NCBI GenBank assembly: GCA_029262895.1
Contig: JAJCYM010000067.1
Span: 19,459 to 83,458 of the forward strand
Reading direction: 5' to 3'
From: Roseivirga sp.
Lineage (GTDB): Bacteria > Bacteroidota > Bacteroidia > Cytophagales > Cyclobacteriaceae
Length of the DNA: 64,000 nt
The position numbers and the translations under genes are program-made. Positions 8,699 through 18,570 of this stretch are shown here, one piece after another; positions within the stretch are counted from its first letter, which is position 1; the number at the start of each line of letters is the position of its first letter. The notes beneath the pieces were generated by a model. It was not told the DNA's origin, did not search any database, and saw only the letters and a list, made by a program, of their open reading frames with translations.

Positions 8699-9430
8699 AT
8701 GCGAAGAATCGGTCAATACATCTTATTTCTAGGTGCTTTATTCAGAAATCCTGAGTCATTTAGAACCTACGTAAAACTCATTTTTGATGAGTGTATTTAT
8801 ATTGGATGGAATTCTGTTATTCTCGTCACAATCATTTCCGTTTTCATTGGCGCTGTGACCACCGTTCAGACAGCCTACAATATTGTGAGCCCGTTTATCC
8901 CAAAATCTGTAATTGGCCTGATTGTAAGAGAAACCACCATCTCAGAACTAGCACCTACCATCACGGCCATTGTATTTGCTGGAAAGGTAGGCTCAAGTAT
9001 TGCGGGCAATTTGGGCACCATGCGCATCACAGAGCAAATTGATGCATTGGAGGTAATGGGAATCAATTCGGTTTCCTATTTGGTACTACCAAAAATCGTA
9101 GCCACCATCATTGTCTATCCAATGCTTGTTGTGCTGGCCGCCTTTCTAGGAATCTCAGGAGGTTATATTGCATCGCAACTCACGGATGTTGTTCCACCAC
9201 CAGAATATATTATTGGCCTAACAACACAGTTCAATCCGTTTATTGTGACTTTTGCCTTGATCAAATCTCTGGTCTTCGCATTTACTGTCTCATCCATTTC
9301 TGCATTTATGGGTTACTATACCAAAGGAGGGGCCTTGGAGGTAGGACAAGCCAGTACCAAAGCAGTAACGGTAAGTTGTATCGCCATCTTACTTGGTGAT
9401 TTTCTTTTAGCTCAACTATTCCTGAATTAG
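8699..9430 (+). CDS. mlaE: MlaE-type ABC transporter permease
   Basis: 243 residues, polytopic inner-membrane protein. Family signatures are the N-terminal amphipathic stretch, IISVFIGAVTTVQTAYNI, the highly conserved ELAPTITAIVFAGKVGSSIAGNLGTM region in pieces, and EQIDALEVMGIN. MlaE/Ttg2B permeases work with an MlaF ATPase and an MCE-domain protein to move phospholipids between the membranes. Its stop codon directly abuts the ATPase start codon. No MCE (MlaD) gene follows here, so that partner must be encoded elsewhere. Confidence 0.93.
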   Translation: MRRIGQYILFLGALFRNPESFRTYVKLIFDECIYIGWNSVILVTIISVFIGAVTTVQTAYNIVSPFIPKSVIGLIVRETTISELAPTITAIVFAGKVGSSIAGNLGTMRITEQIDALEVMGINSVSYLVLPKIVATIIVYPMLVVLAAFLGISGGYIASQLTDVVPPPEYIIGLTTQFNPFIVTFALIKSLVFAFTVSSISAFMGYYTKGGALEVGQASTKAVTVSCIAILLGDFLLAQLFLN

Positions 9431-10183
9431 ATGATTGAGATTTCAAACATATGTAAATCGTTTGACGGGAAAACTGTCATCAACAACATAAGCAGCAAGT
9501 TCGAGCCTGGAAAGACTAATCTGATTATTGGAGCCAGTGGCTCTGGAAAAAGCGTTTTGATTAAAAATATCGTTGGTCTATTCAGGCCAGATTCCGGAGA
9601 TATATCATACAATGGCCGGGATTTTATCAACGCTGACAATGACACCAAGACTGAGATTCGCAGAGAAATAGGCATGCTCTTTCAGGGAGGTGCTTTGTTC
9701 GACTCGATGAATGTGGAGCAAAATGTAAGGTTTCCATTGGACGTATTGACCAAAATGCCCGAAGATGAGAAAATGGATAGGGTTAATTTTTGTCTGAAAA
9801 GGGTGAAACTTGAAAATACCAACAAGCGGATGCCTTCGGAAATTAGTGGGGGCATGCAAAAAAGAGTGGGCATTGCACGCGCTATTGTGAATAATTCCAA
9901 ATATCTGTTTTGCGATGAGCCAAATTCAGGACTCGATCCACAAACCTCCATTCAGATAGACAGACTGCTGCAGGAAATTACCGATGAGTCTCAGATCACT
10001 ACCATTATAGTAACGCACGATATGAACTCGGTAATGGAGATTGGTGAGTATGTCATGTTCATTTGTAATAGCTATAAGCTATGGGAGGGCAATAACCAAG
10101 ACATCATCCACTCCGGTGTACAGGAGTTGGATGATTTTGTCTTCGCTAATAATATGATGAGAAGGTTCAGAGAATTGAGCTGA
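9431..10183 (+). CDS. mlaF: MlaF-type ABC transporter ATP-binding protein
   Basis: 250 residues. Walker A is GASGSGKS at residues 34-41, the signature is ISGGM followed by QKRVGIARAI, Walker B is YLFCDEP with the D-loop SGLDPQ, and the switch His is in IVTHDM. It energises the adjacent MlaE-type permease; start and stop codons touch with no gap. It converges on the rhodanese gene with only 5 nt between, so the two 3' ends are very close and no terminator is visible. Confidence 0.93.
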   Translation: MIEISNICKSFDGKTVINNISSKFEPGKTNLIIGASGSGKSVLIKNIVGLFRPDSGDISYNGRDFINADNDTKTEIRREIGMLFQGGALFDSMNVEQNVRFPLDVLTKMPEDEKMDRVNFCLKRVKLENTNKRMPSEISGGMQKRVGIARAIVNNSKYLFCDEPNSGLDPQTSIQIDRLLQEITDESQITTIIVTHDMNSVMEIGEYVMFICNSYKLWEGNNQDIIHSGVQELDDFVFANNMMRRFRELS

Positions 10184-10188
10184 CTCTT

Positions 10189-11103
10189 CTATTTCTTGTC
10201 TTTTCCGGTCTTCACTGGATATTCTTCACTCAAGGTATCCCACTCATTATAGGAACCATCGTACAATTTGGCTTTGAACCCCAGACCCTTTGCTACAGTA
10301 TAGATCACCGATGCCCTTAATCCAACATGGCAATAGGCGACAACCTCTTCTTTACCATTAACACCCTGTGCCTCATACAATGCTTTGATTGTGTCATAGT
10401 CTCTCATAAAGAGGTTTTCATCAACAATGTCCATCCAACATACATTTCCGGCACCTGCAACATGACCACTCCTCTTGTAAGAATCTCTGGTGTCTTCTGC
10501 GCCCTCATAAAAATTAGCTCTGCGCGCGTCAATCACATTCACTTTATCAGTACCGGCATTTGCCTTCACATAGTCCTTATCCACCTTAATTGAGGTGTTC
10601 ATCTTAAATTTTAATCTCCCTTCAGGAACAGGTTCATTCTCGGTTACTTCCTTAGTAGTTTCCAATCCCTTGTATTTCCAGCCCTTCAAACCACCATCGA
10701 GTATCACAGCATTCTTTGCTAAACCAAAGTAATCAAGTGTGAAATAAAGTCGAAATGTAGCCGCATGAGCAGGTCTGCCATGGACCAGCACTATCTTTGA
10801 TTTACTCGAAATTCCCTTGCTTCGTAAAGCCAGATTCAACGAGTCTGCATTGGGGATTTCCCAAGACAAATTACCAACACGAATGGCATATTCTGCCGGC
10901 TCTATGACTTGTGTACCCGCAATATGGCCATCATCGAATTGATCCTGACCACTGACCTGGAGTATTACCAGGTTCTTGTCATTCATGTGGTCTTGCATCC
11001 ATTCCTGGCTTACAATAATTTTGTCGAGCCCATTCTTTTGGGCGAATACCGTGCTGACCGATAACAACAGGGCAAGCGTAATTCCTATTCTGAGTTTTTG
11101 CAT
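10189..11103 (-). CDS. Exported two-domain sulfurtransferase (rhodanese/SseA-like)
   Basis: 304 residues with a cleavable signal peptide (about 1-21, ending VFAQ). Two rhodanese domains follow. The N-terminal one is non-catalytic: its loop reads VHGRPAHAA with no Cys. The C-terminal one has the active-site loop CHVGLRAS with Cys258. Such enzymes transfer sulfane sulfur from thiosulfate or mercaptopyruvate to thiols or cyanide. Secretion to the periplasm is unusual for SseA but common in Bacteroidota. The physiological acceptor is unknown. The gene is downstream of the 1155-residue surface protein gene, separated by a large nested palindrome. Confidence 0.9.
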   Translation of the reverse strand: MQKLRIGITLALLLSVSTVFAQKNGLDKIIVSQEWMQDHMNDKNLVILQVSGQDQFDDGHIAGTQVIEPAEYAIRVGNLSWEIPNADSLNLALRSKGISSKSKIVLVHGRPAHAATFRLYFTLDYFGLAKNAVILDGGLKGWKYKGLETTKEVTENEPVPEGRLKFKMNTSIKVDKDYVKANAGTDKVNVIDARRANFYEGAEDTRDSYKRSGHVAGAGNVCWMDIVDENLFMRDYDTIKALYEAQGVNGKEEVVAYCHVGLRASVIYTVAKGLGFKAKLYDGSYNEWDTLSEEYPVKTGKDKK

Positions 11104-11204
11104 GAGTTTAAATCTTTGTCATTAATGGACGCATATTAGAAAATCTAATCACACGGATGGGTTAATGAAATGTTAAGGTTGAAGAGCTGACCTGTTTACT
11201 CTTA

Positions 11205-11305
11205 TGAGTCATCCGATCACTCAGACTTGTAGGCTATTCTTACAAGTCATCGGGTCACTTGAAGTGACCCGATGACTAAAACTAATGATGTGACCGGATG
11301 ACTCA
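11205..11305. repeat. Nested inverted repeat (palindromic element)
   Basis: An inner perfect palindrome at 11245-11277 has 16-bp arms (agtcatcgggtcactt and its complement) around one central base. An outer pair, 11205-11220 and 11290-11305, has 16-bp arms with one mismatch and the same core (agtcatc-gg-tcac). A third small inverted repeat (cttgta...tacaag) sits at 11226-11246. All four arms share one motif, so the element was built by repeated use of a single unit. It lies between the surface-protein gene stop and the rhodanese gene start on the minus strand. It may act as terminator, RNA processing site or REP-like element. Confidence 0.9.
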
Positions 11306-11310
11306 GGCTA

Positions 11311-14300
11311 CTAAAAAAGTGCGCTCACCTGCACTCTACCTACATGTATTACCCTTTGACTTCCTGATTTTCTGCCATCATAGCGAAGGGTGAGCTGCAA
11401 GCCATTCCCCAGTTTTTGTTGCCAATTGAGGTTCCAGGTGTAGTTTTGGCCCGGTCTGAGCGCTTCCAATAACTCGTAGCCAATAGGATTGTTTTCATTT
11501 CCCTCAAACTCAATATCAATAAAGTTAAAAGTGGCGCTGATCGATCCTTTGGAGGCCCTCGTAAATCTCAAATCAATGGACATTTCATTGATGTTGGCTT
11601 GTTCAGCGGAAAGCGCTTCGAAGTCATTTGTTTTTTCTTTTCGCGAATAGGTGCCTTTCAATCTGAAATATGCACTAGGCTGCCAGGAAATCGAAGGTTG
11701 ATAAGTATCTCCGTTAATTAAAAAGTTACGAGTCGTTAGAAAGTCAGAGTTGCTTGCTTTTCTAGACTTGATATAAGTCAGGTCAAAGTTGAATTTTCTT
11801 TTAAAATTCCAGCGTGCATGGGCACGGAAGTCCCTATTCCTATTGGCCTGAAATCCGTTGACAAGCAGTTGTTTGTTTTCCGAACTGTTTAGACCTAAAT
11901 CACCGGCAAATGCAGCTTTTGAACGATTATAAAACAGCGTAGACCTAAATACCTTTCTCAAAGACAAGACATCACTGTCTGCCACACTATTACTTACTGG
12001 CCAGAGTCTGCTCTCCAGTTTGTCATCTGTGATTTTAGAATCCAAGGTCCAGGCAGTGCTGTTTGAAAACTGTGACAGGAATTCACGTATCCCTCCGGCC
12101 TTCGCCCATTCATTCGGTAACCTTACATTGAGCCGATAGCTGATGTTGGTGTTAAAAGCCTCTTCATAGGTGTCTGTTGGCACGAATATCTTGGCGTAAT
12201 TTTTTTCGTCCGCATTAATGGCGATATAAAATTCATTCAAATCCTGAACCCCATCGCCATTATCATCACGCCAGGTATGTGTTCCTTCTCCAGTAGCCAC
12301 CAGAATGAATATAAATTCCCTTCGAAGCTCCCGGCTATTGCCCAAAGCATAAGTAAGCTCTGATCGTACTGAGTTGTTAAAGAAAGTCCCATTCCAGTCC
12401 ACTCTTCCCATCAAAGTCTCATCGTTGCTACTCTCCCCGCTTTCTCGCAAATTTTCAAGATTACGATAGGTGAATACCACATTCAAATCCTGGGTATCGT
12501 CAATACGCGTTTTTAAAAATGTACTCCAGGTTTTCGATCTGTTATTGTTAACCAAAAGGCCGTTAATAGGGAGTCTGTCCTCTCTGAGTTGGTAATCAAT
12601 GCCATAAATTGTCTTTAGCGTATCACTGTTCTTCAGATAAAAACTGTGTTCTGAAAAGTTCATGGCAGTTCTAATCACGCTGTTGTCAAGCTCGTTCCGC
12701 ACTTCGTTTCTGTCCGTCCTAAAACGGTATCCGGGTATAATCCACTTCGACCTAAATGACAAATCGAAATTAAACCTCGTCCAATCCGAGCGAATACCTA
12801 TCTGATTATTGGTCATATTGAAAAGATCGGTTTTGATCAAAAACCTTCCCAGCTCTTTGGTACCATTGAAATAATGCTGAAGCCCACTTACTGCTTCACC
12901 CCTTTTCCTTCCGACTAACCTATATCTCAATCCGTTCAGCGTATTGTTGGTAAGGTTAAAGTCCAAATTCAGAATGTTTTCACTAAAATTCTGTGTGAAA
13001 TCAGCCGCATTAAAGCTCCAATCACGGTCAAATTCGATATACCTCACCCGGTCGATAAATGAGAAATCGCTAGAATTGTATTCATAAGAAGCGGCCCCAT
13101 CAAACTGGTAACCCTCCAAAAAACTGACAGGTCTTTTGGCCATTTGATATTGCAGTTTATAGGCTGTGCCCTCATCATCCTCGGCATCCAATTCTGAAAA
13201 GAGATTCAGGTCATTCTTAGAAAATGCTACCTCAAGGCGGAGTTCGTCAAACTTGTTCACCTTCCAACCACCGCCCAAGGTCAGCATGCTCTTTTGATTA
13301 GGGGCATTCAGCAGCGATATGGGTTCATAATTACCCTGAAGTTGCCCATTTACGGGAGCCACCCATTGAAAAATCCTTCCGTTCGCTGTGGAGTTTAGGA
13401 GCATGTAATTTCCGTTCCCTGCCCCTACCTCGGAGAAACGCACATTAAAAAAGGCGCTATCGGGATTGGTAGAATGTTGGAAGATATCGTGTAAGCCTCC
13501 CAAATTATCCACACCAACTGTTTTCCTGTAAAGGATCAAATCCGGACTAAAACTAATGCTGTCAGTGCTGGACGTAAATGCATCATTGAGGTTGTCACCA
13601 GCTGCCGCCAAAACTAGTTTTTCTTCCTGGCTCAGGTCAAAAACCAAGGGGCGATTGCGATTGTCCTTTTCACTGTAATAGTTGACTGCAAAATCAAAGA
13701 TGTCATTGGACTGTTGGTGGCTGGCCTGAAAAATGGACCTGGAATAATTCTGGTCTGAAAATTCAAAATCTACCCGAATACGGGAAAACTTTGTGATTAA
13801 AACCTTATTGGTAAATGTAATCTCTCCCAGATTGTAATCTATGACATAGTCATTGTTAAAGCCTCTTGTCAGCTCTTGCCCATCCAAAAAGACTCTTTCA
13901 CTACCTGCAATCACAATGATAAATCGTTCATTATTAGGTCCTCGAACACGGTATGGCCCCAAGACACCTTCAATTGGATTGACCAACGTTGAATTAAATC
14001 TCCCCTTGGCCACGGAGCCGGCAAATGTGGTTTCTGCCTTGAAGCCATTTGCCAATTCGTATTTAGTATTAAATCGAACGCCTTGCACATTCTTATAGAA
14101 TTTTAAAAACTGGGAAGGGCGACTTTTTAATACTACATCTCCGGCTAACAGGGACCATTTATCATTATACAACTCGATATAGATGTTATCAAAGTCTTGA
14201 ATTTGTTGGGTGTTACCCTCGGGTTGAAAGGGAATGTTTGTATCAGAAATCACTGCCCTCAAGTTCACGTTTTCAGTGAGTTGTCCCTCCATCTGAAGAT

Positions 14301-14778
14301 TAAGGTTAGAATTCACAAATACATCCTGCCGATTGCCAAATGAAATGCCTCGAGTAATGCTTCCTGTTTTGGTGATGTTATCTGTTTTAAAAGCCTCTTC
14401 CCTCCTCACTACATTCAACTGTTGTTCATACAACACCCGATCTTTAAAAGGAGCGGCCGAATCATAAATCGCCAGTGTTTTCCTTGATTTCGGGGTATGC
14501 AGATCGTAAGGCAGGGTTCGAAAACAAATCAGCACCGAATCAATATCGGTCGTAAGAATGCTGATTTCATTCTTATTTAGATTAAAATCGTATTTAATTT
14601 CTCTGTCGGTTGGAGAAGCAATTCTTATGCTTTGAGGTAACACAGTAAGAGAATCAAGAATCTGGGGCTGTACAGACACCTTGATCCAAGCGCACTTCTC
14701 ACTTTCCTCCTGAGCCAGAAGTATAAGGGGATAACATAGGAAAAATGTAACTAAAGCAATGCCACGCAGCACAATCAA
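11311..14778 (-). CDS. Large exported beta-rich, probably outer-membrane, protein
   Basis: 1155 residues with a signal peptide (about 1-22). The body is rich in alternating hydrophobic/polar strands and ends in a terminal Phe (VQVSALF), a typical outer-membrane beta-signal. A conserved block TGSITRGISFGNRQDVFVN in pieces, then NTQQIQDFDNIYIELYN, resembles a group of uncharacterised Bacteroidota surface proteins. A calcium-ligand-like DDNGDGVQDLNEF lies near residue 845. The start is TTG, overlapping the TGA stop of the kinase gene (TTGA at 14778-14775); a GTG two codons later is an alternative. Translational coupling with the kinase is likely. Function unknown. Confidence 0.8.
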   Translation of the reverse strand: MIVLRGIALVTFFLCYPLILLAQEESEKCAWIKVSVQPQILDSLTVLPQSIRIASPTDREIKYDFNLNKNEISILTTDIDSVLICFRTLPYDLHTPKSRKTLAIYDSAAPFKDRVLYEQQLNVVRREEAFKTDNITKTGSITRGISFGNRQDVFVNSNLNLQMEGQLTENVNLRAVISDTNIPFQPEGNTQQIQDFDNIYIELYNDKWSLLAGDVVLKSRPSQFLKFYKNVQGVRFNTKYELANGFKAETTFAGSVAKGRFNSTLVNPIEGVLGPYRVRGPNNERFIIVIAGSERVFLDGQELTRGFNNDYVIDYNLGEITFTNKVLITKFSRIRVDFEFSDQNYSRSIFQASHQQSNDIFDFAVNYYSEKDNRNRPLVFDLSQEEKLVLAAAGDNLNDAFTSSTDSISFSPDLILYRKTVGVDNLGGLHDIFQHSTNPDSAFFNVRFSEVGAGNGNYMLLNSTANGRIFQWVAPVNGQLQGNYEPISLLNAPNQKSMLTLGGGWKVNKFDELRLEVAFSKNDLNLFSELDAEDDEGTAYKLQYQMAKRPVSFLEGYQFDGAASYEYNSSDFSFIDRVRYIEFDRDWSFNAADFTQNFSENILNLDFNLTNNTLNGLRYRLVGRKRGEAVSGLQHYFNGTKELGRFLIKTDLFNMTNNQIGIRSDWTRFNFDLSFRSKWIIPGYRFRTDRNEVRNELDNSVIRTAMNFSEHSFYLKNSDTLKTIYGIDYQLREDRLPINGLLVNNNRSKTWSTFLKTRIDDTQDLNVVFTYRNLENLRESGESSNDETLMGRVDWNGTFFNNSVRSELTYALGNSRELRREFIFILVATGEGTHTWRDDNGDGVQDLNEFYIAINADEKNYAKIFVPTDTYEEAFNTNISYRLNVRLPNEWAKAGGIREFLSQFSNSTAWTLDSKITDDKLESRLWPVSNSVADSDVLSLRKVFRSTLFYNRSKAAFAGDLGLNSSENKQLLVNGFQANRNRDFRAHARWNFKRKFNFDLTYIKSRKASNSDFLTTRNFLINGDTYQPSISWQPSAYFRLKGTYSRKEKTNDFEALSAEQANINEMSIDLRFTRASKGSISATFNFIDIEFEGNENNPIGYELLEALRPGQNYTWNLNWQQKLGNGLQLTLRYDGRKSGSQRVIHVGRVQVSALF

Positions 14779-17700
14779 TCCATTAGTGGAAACTCGAGAT
14801 AAAAGGTAGTGCCTTTTCCTGGTTCGGACTCAAACCAAATGCTGCCGCCTGCATGCTCAACACCTCTCTTGGCTATCGCTAAACCAATTCCAGACCCTTT
14901 TTCCTTAGTACTAAATTTAGGGATAAATATCTTCTCCTTGATGTCGTCAGGAATACCCGAGCCATTATCAGTAATCAAGATACGCGCTCGAACCGAGGTA
15001 AGTTCTAATTCAACTTCCAGTTTTGGAGATACACCTTCATCAACCGCTTGTTGTGCATTCAGGATAAGGTTATTGAAGATTCTTCCCAATAGTTTTTGAT
15101 CTCCTTCAATCCAAACCGGATCTCTGGGTATGTTGCTGGACATGTCGATTTCATCCTGGTTAAAGAGCCGGATTGCTCTTTTAAGGGTGTCCGCCAAATC
15201 CAGTTTTTCGCTTAATGGAATTGGCATTTTTGCAAATGAAGAGAACGAAGTCGCAATATCACTTAGCGTATCCACCTGATGTAACAGGCTTTCGATTGGT
15301 TTCTTATAATCATCCCCCAATTCGGTCTTTCCACTGGTCAACACGCGCTGAAGGTGTTGTAACTTCAGCTTCATTGGCGTCAAAGGATTTTTAATTTCAT
15401 GTGCCACCTGCTGAGCCATCTCTCTCCAGGCACTCTCCTTTTCACTTAAGGCCAAAGCCTTTTTACTCTTCTCAAGATTGATCAACATTCTGTTGTATTC
15501 TTTGACCATCAGGCCAATTTCGTCATCCGCAGACCAAACCAATGGTTCGTTGTACTTTGAAAATGTAGTGGCCTTAATTTTTTGGGTGAGAAAGGTAAAG
15601 GGGTATGTCAGCATTCTGGAAGCAAAGAATGACAACACCACAAAGATGATAAAGATGAATGTGAATGCATTTAGAATATTTGACAGTATCTCTGTCTGCT
15701 GCCGTTTAAGCTGGCCCTCAGACTCAAAAAACGGCATGCTCAAAACGCCAAGTAGCCTATTGTCATCAGAAGATCGGATGCCATAATAGGTAGATTGATA
15801 GGTGAGGTTACCCAAAAATTCATCCGAAAGCTGTTTTGTATTTCCATTTTCAACCAGTGAAGCCATGGCTCCGGGGTTCGTGAAAGGTGCTAAAATTTGA
15901 TTCTCGAAAATTAAATTCTGATTCGAGGCAATCAATCGGCCATTAGTGTTGAAAAGATTAATGTCGACCTGAGAATACTGACTGATTTCTGTGACCCTAT
16001 TTTCAAGTGACCTGGCGTTCTCATTCTGGCCAGTTAAAAACTCTTGCAATGGCGAAATCAAATTGTTTCCTGCGCTTTCTGCACGTTCCAAATACTCCGT
16101 TTCGATATTGCGCTGGACGGTGTTATTCACCAATCTCAAAACAACGATACTGACAATGATCAATGGCAAGAAGAAAGCAAAATTGAGCAGTAACTGTATC
16201 TTAGCCGAAATACTCACCCCTTTTCTTTGCGTATTGTAGAATATTGCGCTGATCAGAAAAAACAGAATGATCAAACCTACCAGAAAGAGAAAAAACACTG
16301 AAAAGTTAGTGATCACAAATCTTCTGGGATAAGACTCGCTGCTAATGATATAATACTCATTTGGCGCTTTGCCAGGAACAGCAATGTGGTAATAACCATT
16401 CTTGCTTAAACCTTCTGCCTGCAATACCTCCAATTCCTCAGAATTAAAGGAAAAATCTCTATCGTAATTGAAGCCTCCCTGAGCCGTGGTCAACCTACCA
16501 TCTCTATAAAGCGCATAGTCGAACTGTGGTGCTTCCATTACCGATTCTCGATTCTCAACTAAAAGGCGTGGCAAAATACTGTTCCCCAATCGCTGCTGGC
16601 GGTCAAGTTTTAACACTACATAGCCAACAACCACTTGGTAGCGTTTGATCTCATTGAAAAGATAATATTGAGTGAATGCTGTTGGAAATTCCTGCTTCAC
16701 AAAAAAGAGTGCATCGAAACCGGTGCTGTATTGCTCGCTGCCATACACGGCCAAAAGATCTTGATATTTGATACTGGAAGGATTATTAATCGGTCTTCCA
16801 TTGCCATTAAAAAGAAGCACCTCAATATCATATTTGTCAAAATACTCTCCAAGATATGACTGCCTAACCTTTTCTCTGAGCAAGTCTTTTGGGAAAAACT
16901 GATTTGAAATATTAGCTTGAATAAGAATGTCCTTTTCAATGCTCGTCTTGGCTTCTCTCAGCAAAAACTCCGCTGTCAGGTCATTTTCTGAAAGTAATTC
17001 GGTGGCCAATGTCCCCTTATCTTGAATGTCGGTATGACGAATGTGGCCAACGAGAATATAAGTATGTACAAAAGCCAGCACAAAGGCACTGATAAAGAAA
17101 TAAAGGAAAGTCTTATAGCTGGCTTTGTTCACCTGAGATGATAATTTCATCCTGAATATGACCATGAGGTAAAAGTTATGAACCACCAGAGCCATTAGCC
17201 ACAGGCTGGGATAACTGATCAGCACCACAACTCCCAAAAGCAGTAACACGCCTAAGAACAAATAAACTACTCCTGCATTCCTAAATCTTTCAAAGGCTGC
17301 CAATGCATACTGAGCAATCAGGAAGTACACTACACCATTGATAAAAAAAGCGAGGTAACTAGCCATTTTCATTAAGTCCAGTGAGATATCCCTGGCTATA
17401 TCCAGTGTCCATTGAGAATTGTCAAGGATGGATTGGAGCTGTAAAATATGATAGACTAGCCCCCCGAAAGAAATGAGGTACAAGCCAATGACCAAAGCCA
17501 ACGAAGGGGTTCTGAGCCCAAGCCTTATTTTGCCAAGTGTACGCAAGGCATAAATCACCACCACTAAAATCAAGATCTCGTTAAGTAATAAATCTCCTAA
17601 TGAAGGTTGCCACCAGGCTGAAGCATAAAAGGCCGGGTCGAACATGCCTATATCAAAAATGCTTCTGGGATATTCATAGCGCAGTAAGACTAACCTCACT

Positions 17701-18461
17701 AATAAAAGACCAAATGTGAGAAGGATAATGGCCAACAATGGTTTATCATCGTTTCTTAACCGGTTTCCATATTTAAACAGCGCGACAATAAATAGAGCAA
17801 TTACAAGTAAATAGAGCACAAAAATAAAGGCCTCATAGCTAGGGTAATGCACCTTGATCTTATCTGGTCCCTCAAAGGAAAACAAGAATATGCCTTCTCT
17901 TGAAACAATGTTTTGGTCTTTCGCAGCATTTCGAACATCGACCAAAACAAAGTTTGTTTTTTCAAACACTCGGGTGTTGATTCCATTTTCCTGGAAAGCC
18001 GGATCAATAGGGATGTTGGCACTCAAAGGTAAAAAGCCAAATATCTCTATCAGTTGATTTGACGAACTGTTGAACACCTTTCTTCTGACAAGATATTGAC
18101 CACTCTTAATATTGACAAAGCGGTATAGATATGAACCATCTACCAAGGCATAGCTTGGTATAAACCGGCTTGTGGACCAGTAAGCCAATTTCCCATCAAC
18201 ATAAATAAAATGAGGTAAAGACTCGTTTTCACCAAGTCGGTTAAATAGCCGGTTTAGGTCAACAATTGCCTTATCAGCCACTTCGTTAATCTTGTCATCG
18301 AGATTTTGAATTTCCCGTTCAAGGTTGGCCGTTATCACCTCTTTGCTCTTAACCCTTCTCTTTTGATCTGAAAAGATAGCTTCATCAATGGCCAGCGCAG
18401 CTACCAAAAGCAGCAGACTGATGAGTAAATAGCCGTGATTAGAAATGATTCTCTTTAGCAC
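14775..18461 (-). CDS. Giant membrane-bound sensor histidine kinase (NtrY-like core)
   Basis: 1228 residues. An N-terminal helix (about 7-26) is followed by an extracytoplasmic segment, a block of about seven or eight membrane helices (about 210-475), a second extracytoplasmic region (about 490-715), two more helices, a third region (about 790-930) and a last helix. Then come a HAMP-like linker and a kinase core with the H-box AHEIKNPLTP and ATP-binding DNGSGIPDD, FSTKEKGSGIGLAIAKR. The core is closest to NtrY. No receiver domain and no adjacent response regulator are seen. It overlaps the downstream outer-membrane protein gene by 4 nt and ends just before the oxidase-operon tail. Confidence 0.9.
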   Translation of the reverse strand: MLKRIISNHGYLLISLLLLVAALAIDEAIFSDQKRRVKSKEVITANLEREIQNLDDKINEVADKAIVDLNRLFNRLGENESLPHFIYVDGKLAYWSTSRFIPSYALVDGSYLYRFVNIKSGQYLVRRKVFNSSSNQLIEIFGFLPLSANIPIDPAFQENGINTRVFEKTNFVLVDVRNAAKDQNIVSREGIFLFSFEGPDKIKVHYPSYEAFIFVLYLLVIALFIVALFKYGNRLRNDDKPLLAIILLTFGLLLVRLVLLRYEYPRSIFDIGMFDPAFYASAWWQPSLGDLLLNEILILVVVIYALRTLGKIRLGLRTPSLALVIGLYLISFGGLVYHILQLQSILDNSQWTLDIARDISLDLMKMASYLAFFINGVVYFLIAQYALAAFERFRNAGVVYLFLGVLLLLGVVVLISYPSLWLMALVVHNFYLMVIFRMKLSSQVNKASYKTFLYFFISAFVLAFVHTYILVGHIRHTDIQDKGTLATELLSENDLTAEFLLREAKTSIEKDILIQANISNQFFPKDLLREKVRQSYLGEYFDKYDIEVLLFNGNGRPINNPSSIKYQDLLAVYGSEQYSTGFDALFFVKQEFPTAFTQYYLFNEIKRYQVVVGYVVLKLDRQQRLGNSILPRLLVENRESVMEAPQFDYALYRDGRLTTAQGGFNYDRDFSFNSEELEVLQAEGLSKNGYYHIAVPGKAPNEYYIISSESYPRRFVITNFSVFFLFLVGLIILFFLISAIFYNTQRKGVSISAKIQLLLNFAFFLPLIIVSIVVLRLVNNTVQRNIETEYLERAESAGNNLISPLQEFLTGQNENARSLENRVTEISQYSQVDINLFNTNGRLIASNQNLIFENQILAPFTNPGAMASLVENGNTKQLSDEFLGNLTYQSTYYGIRSSDDNRLLGVLSMPFFESEGQLKRQQTEILSNILNAFTFIFIIFVVLSFFASRMLTYPFTFLTQKIKATTFSKYNEPLVWSADDEIGLMVKEYNRMLINLEKSKKALALSEKESAWREMAQQVAHEIKNPLTPMKLKLQHLQRVLTSGKTELGDDYKKPIESLLHQVDTLSDIATSFSSFAKMPIPLSEKLDLADTLKRAIRLFNQDEIDMSSNIPRDPVWIEGDQKLLGRIFNNLILNAQQAVDEGVSPKLEVELELTSVRARILITDNGSGIPDDIKEKIFIPKFSTKEKGSGIGLAIAKRGVEHAGGSIWFESEPGKGTTFYLEFPLMD

Positions 18462-18492
18462 AGGGTAACCTTAAAATACCTTTTGAGGTGTT

Positions 18493-18561
18493 ATACCAAA
18501 TCAAATATAACATGACGGATACAAATCATTTCTTACCGCCATTTTACAATTGAATTGGTAT
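18493..18561. repeat. MITE-like repeat, short copy (69 bp)
   Basis: Bounded by imperfect terminal inverted repeats (ataccaaatcaaat at the left, attgaattggtat at the right). The left 47 bp match the left end of the 159-bp copy at 37075-37233 with one difference, and the right 24 bp match its right end with three mismatches. The short copy lacks the central part, as expected of an internal deletion. It fills the gap between the kinase start and the DUF983 gene end. Confidence 0.85.
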
Positions 18562-18570
18562 TATAAAGTA

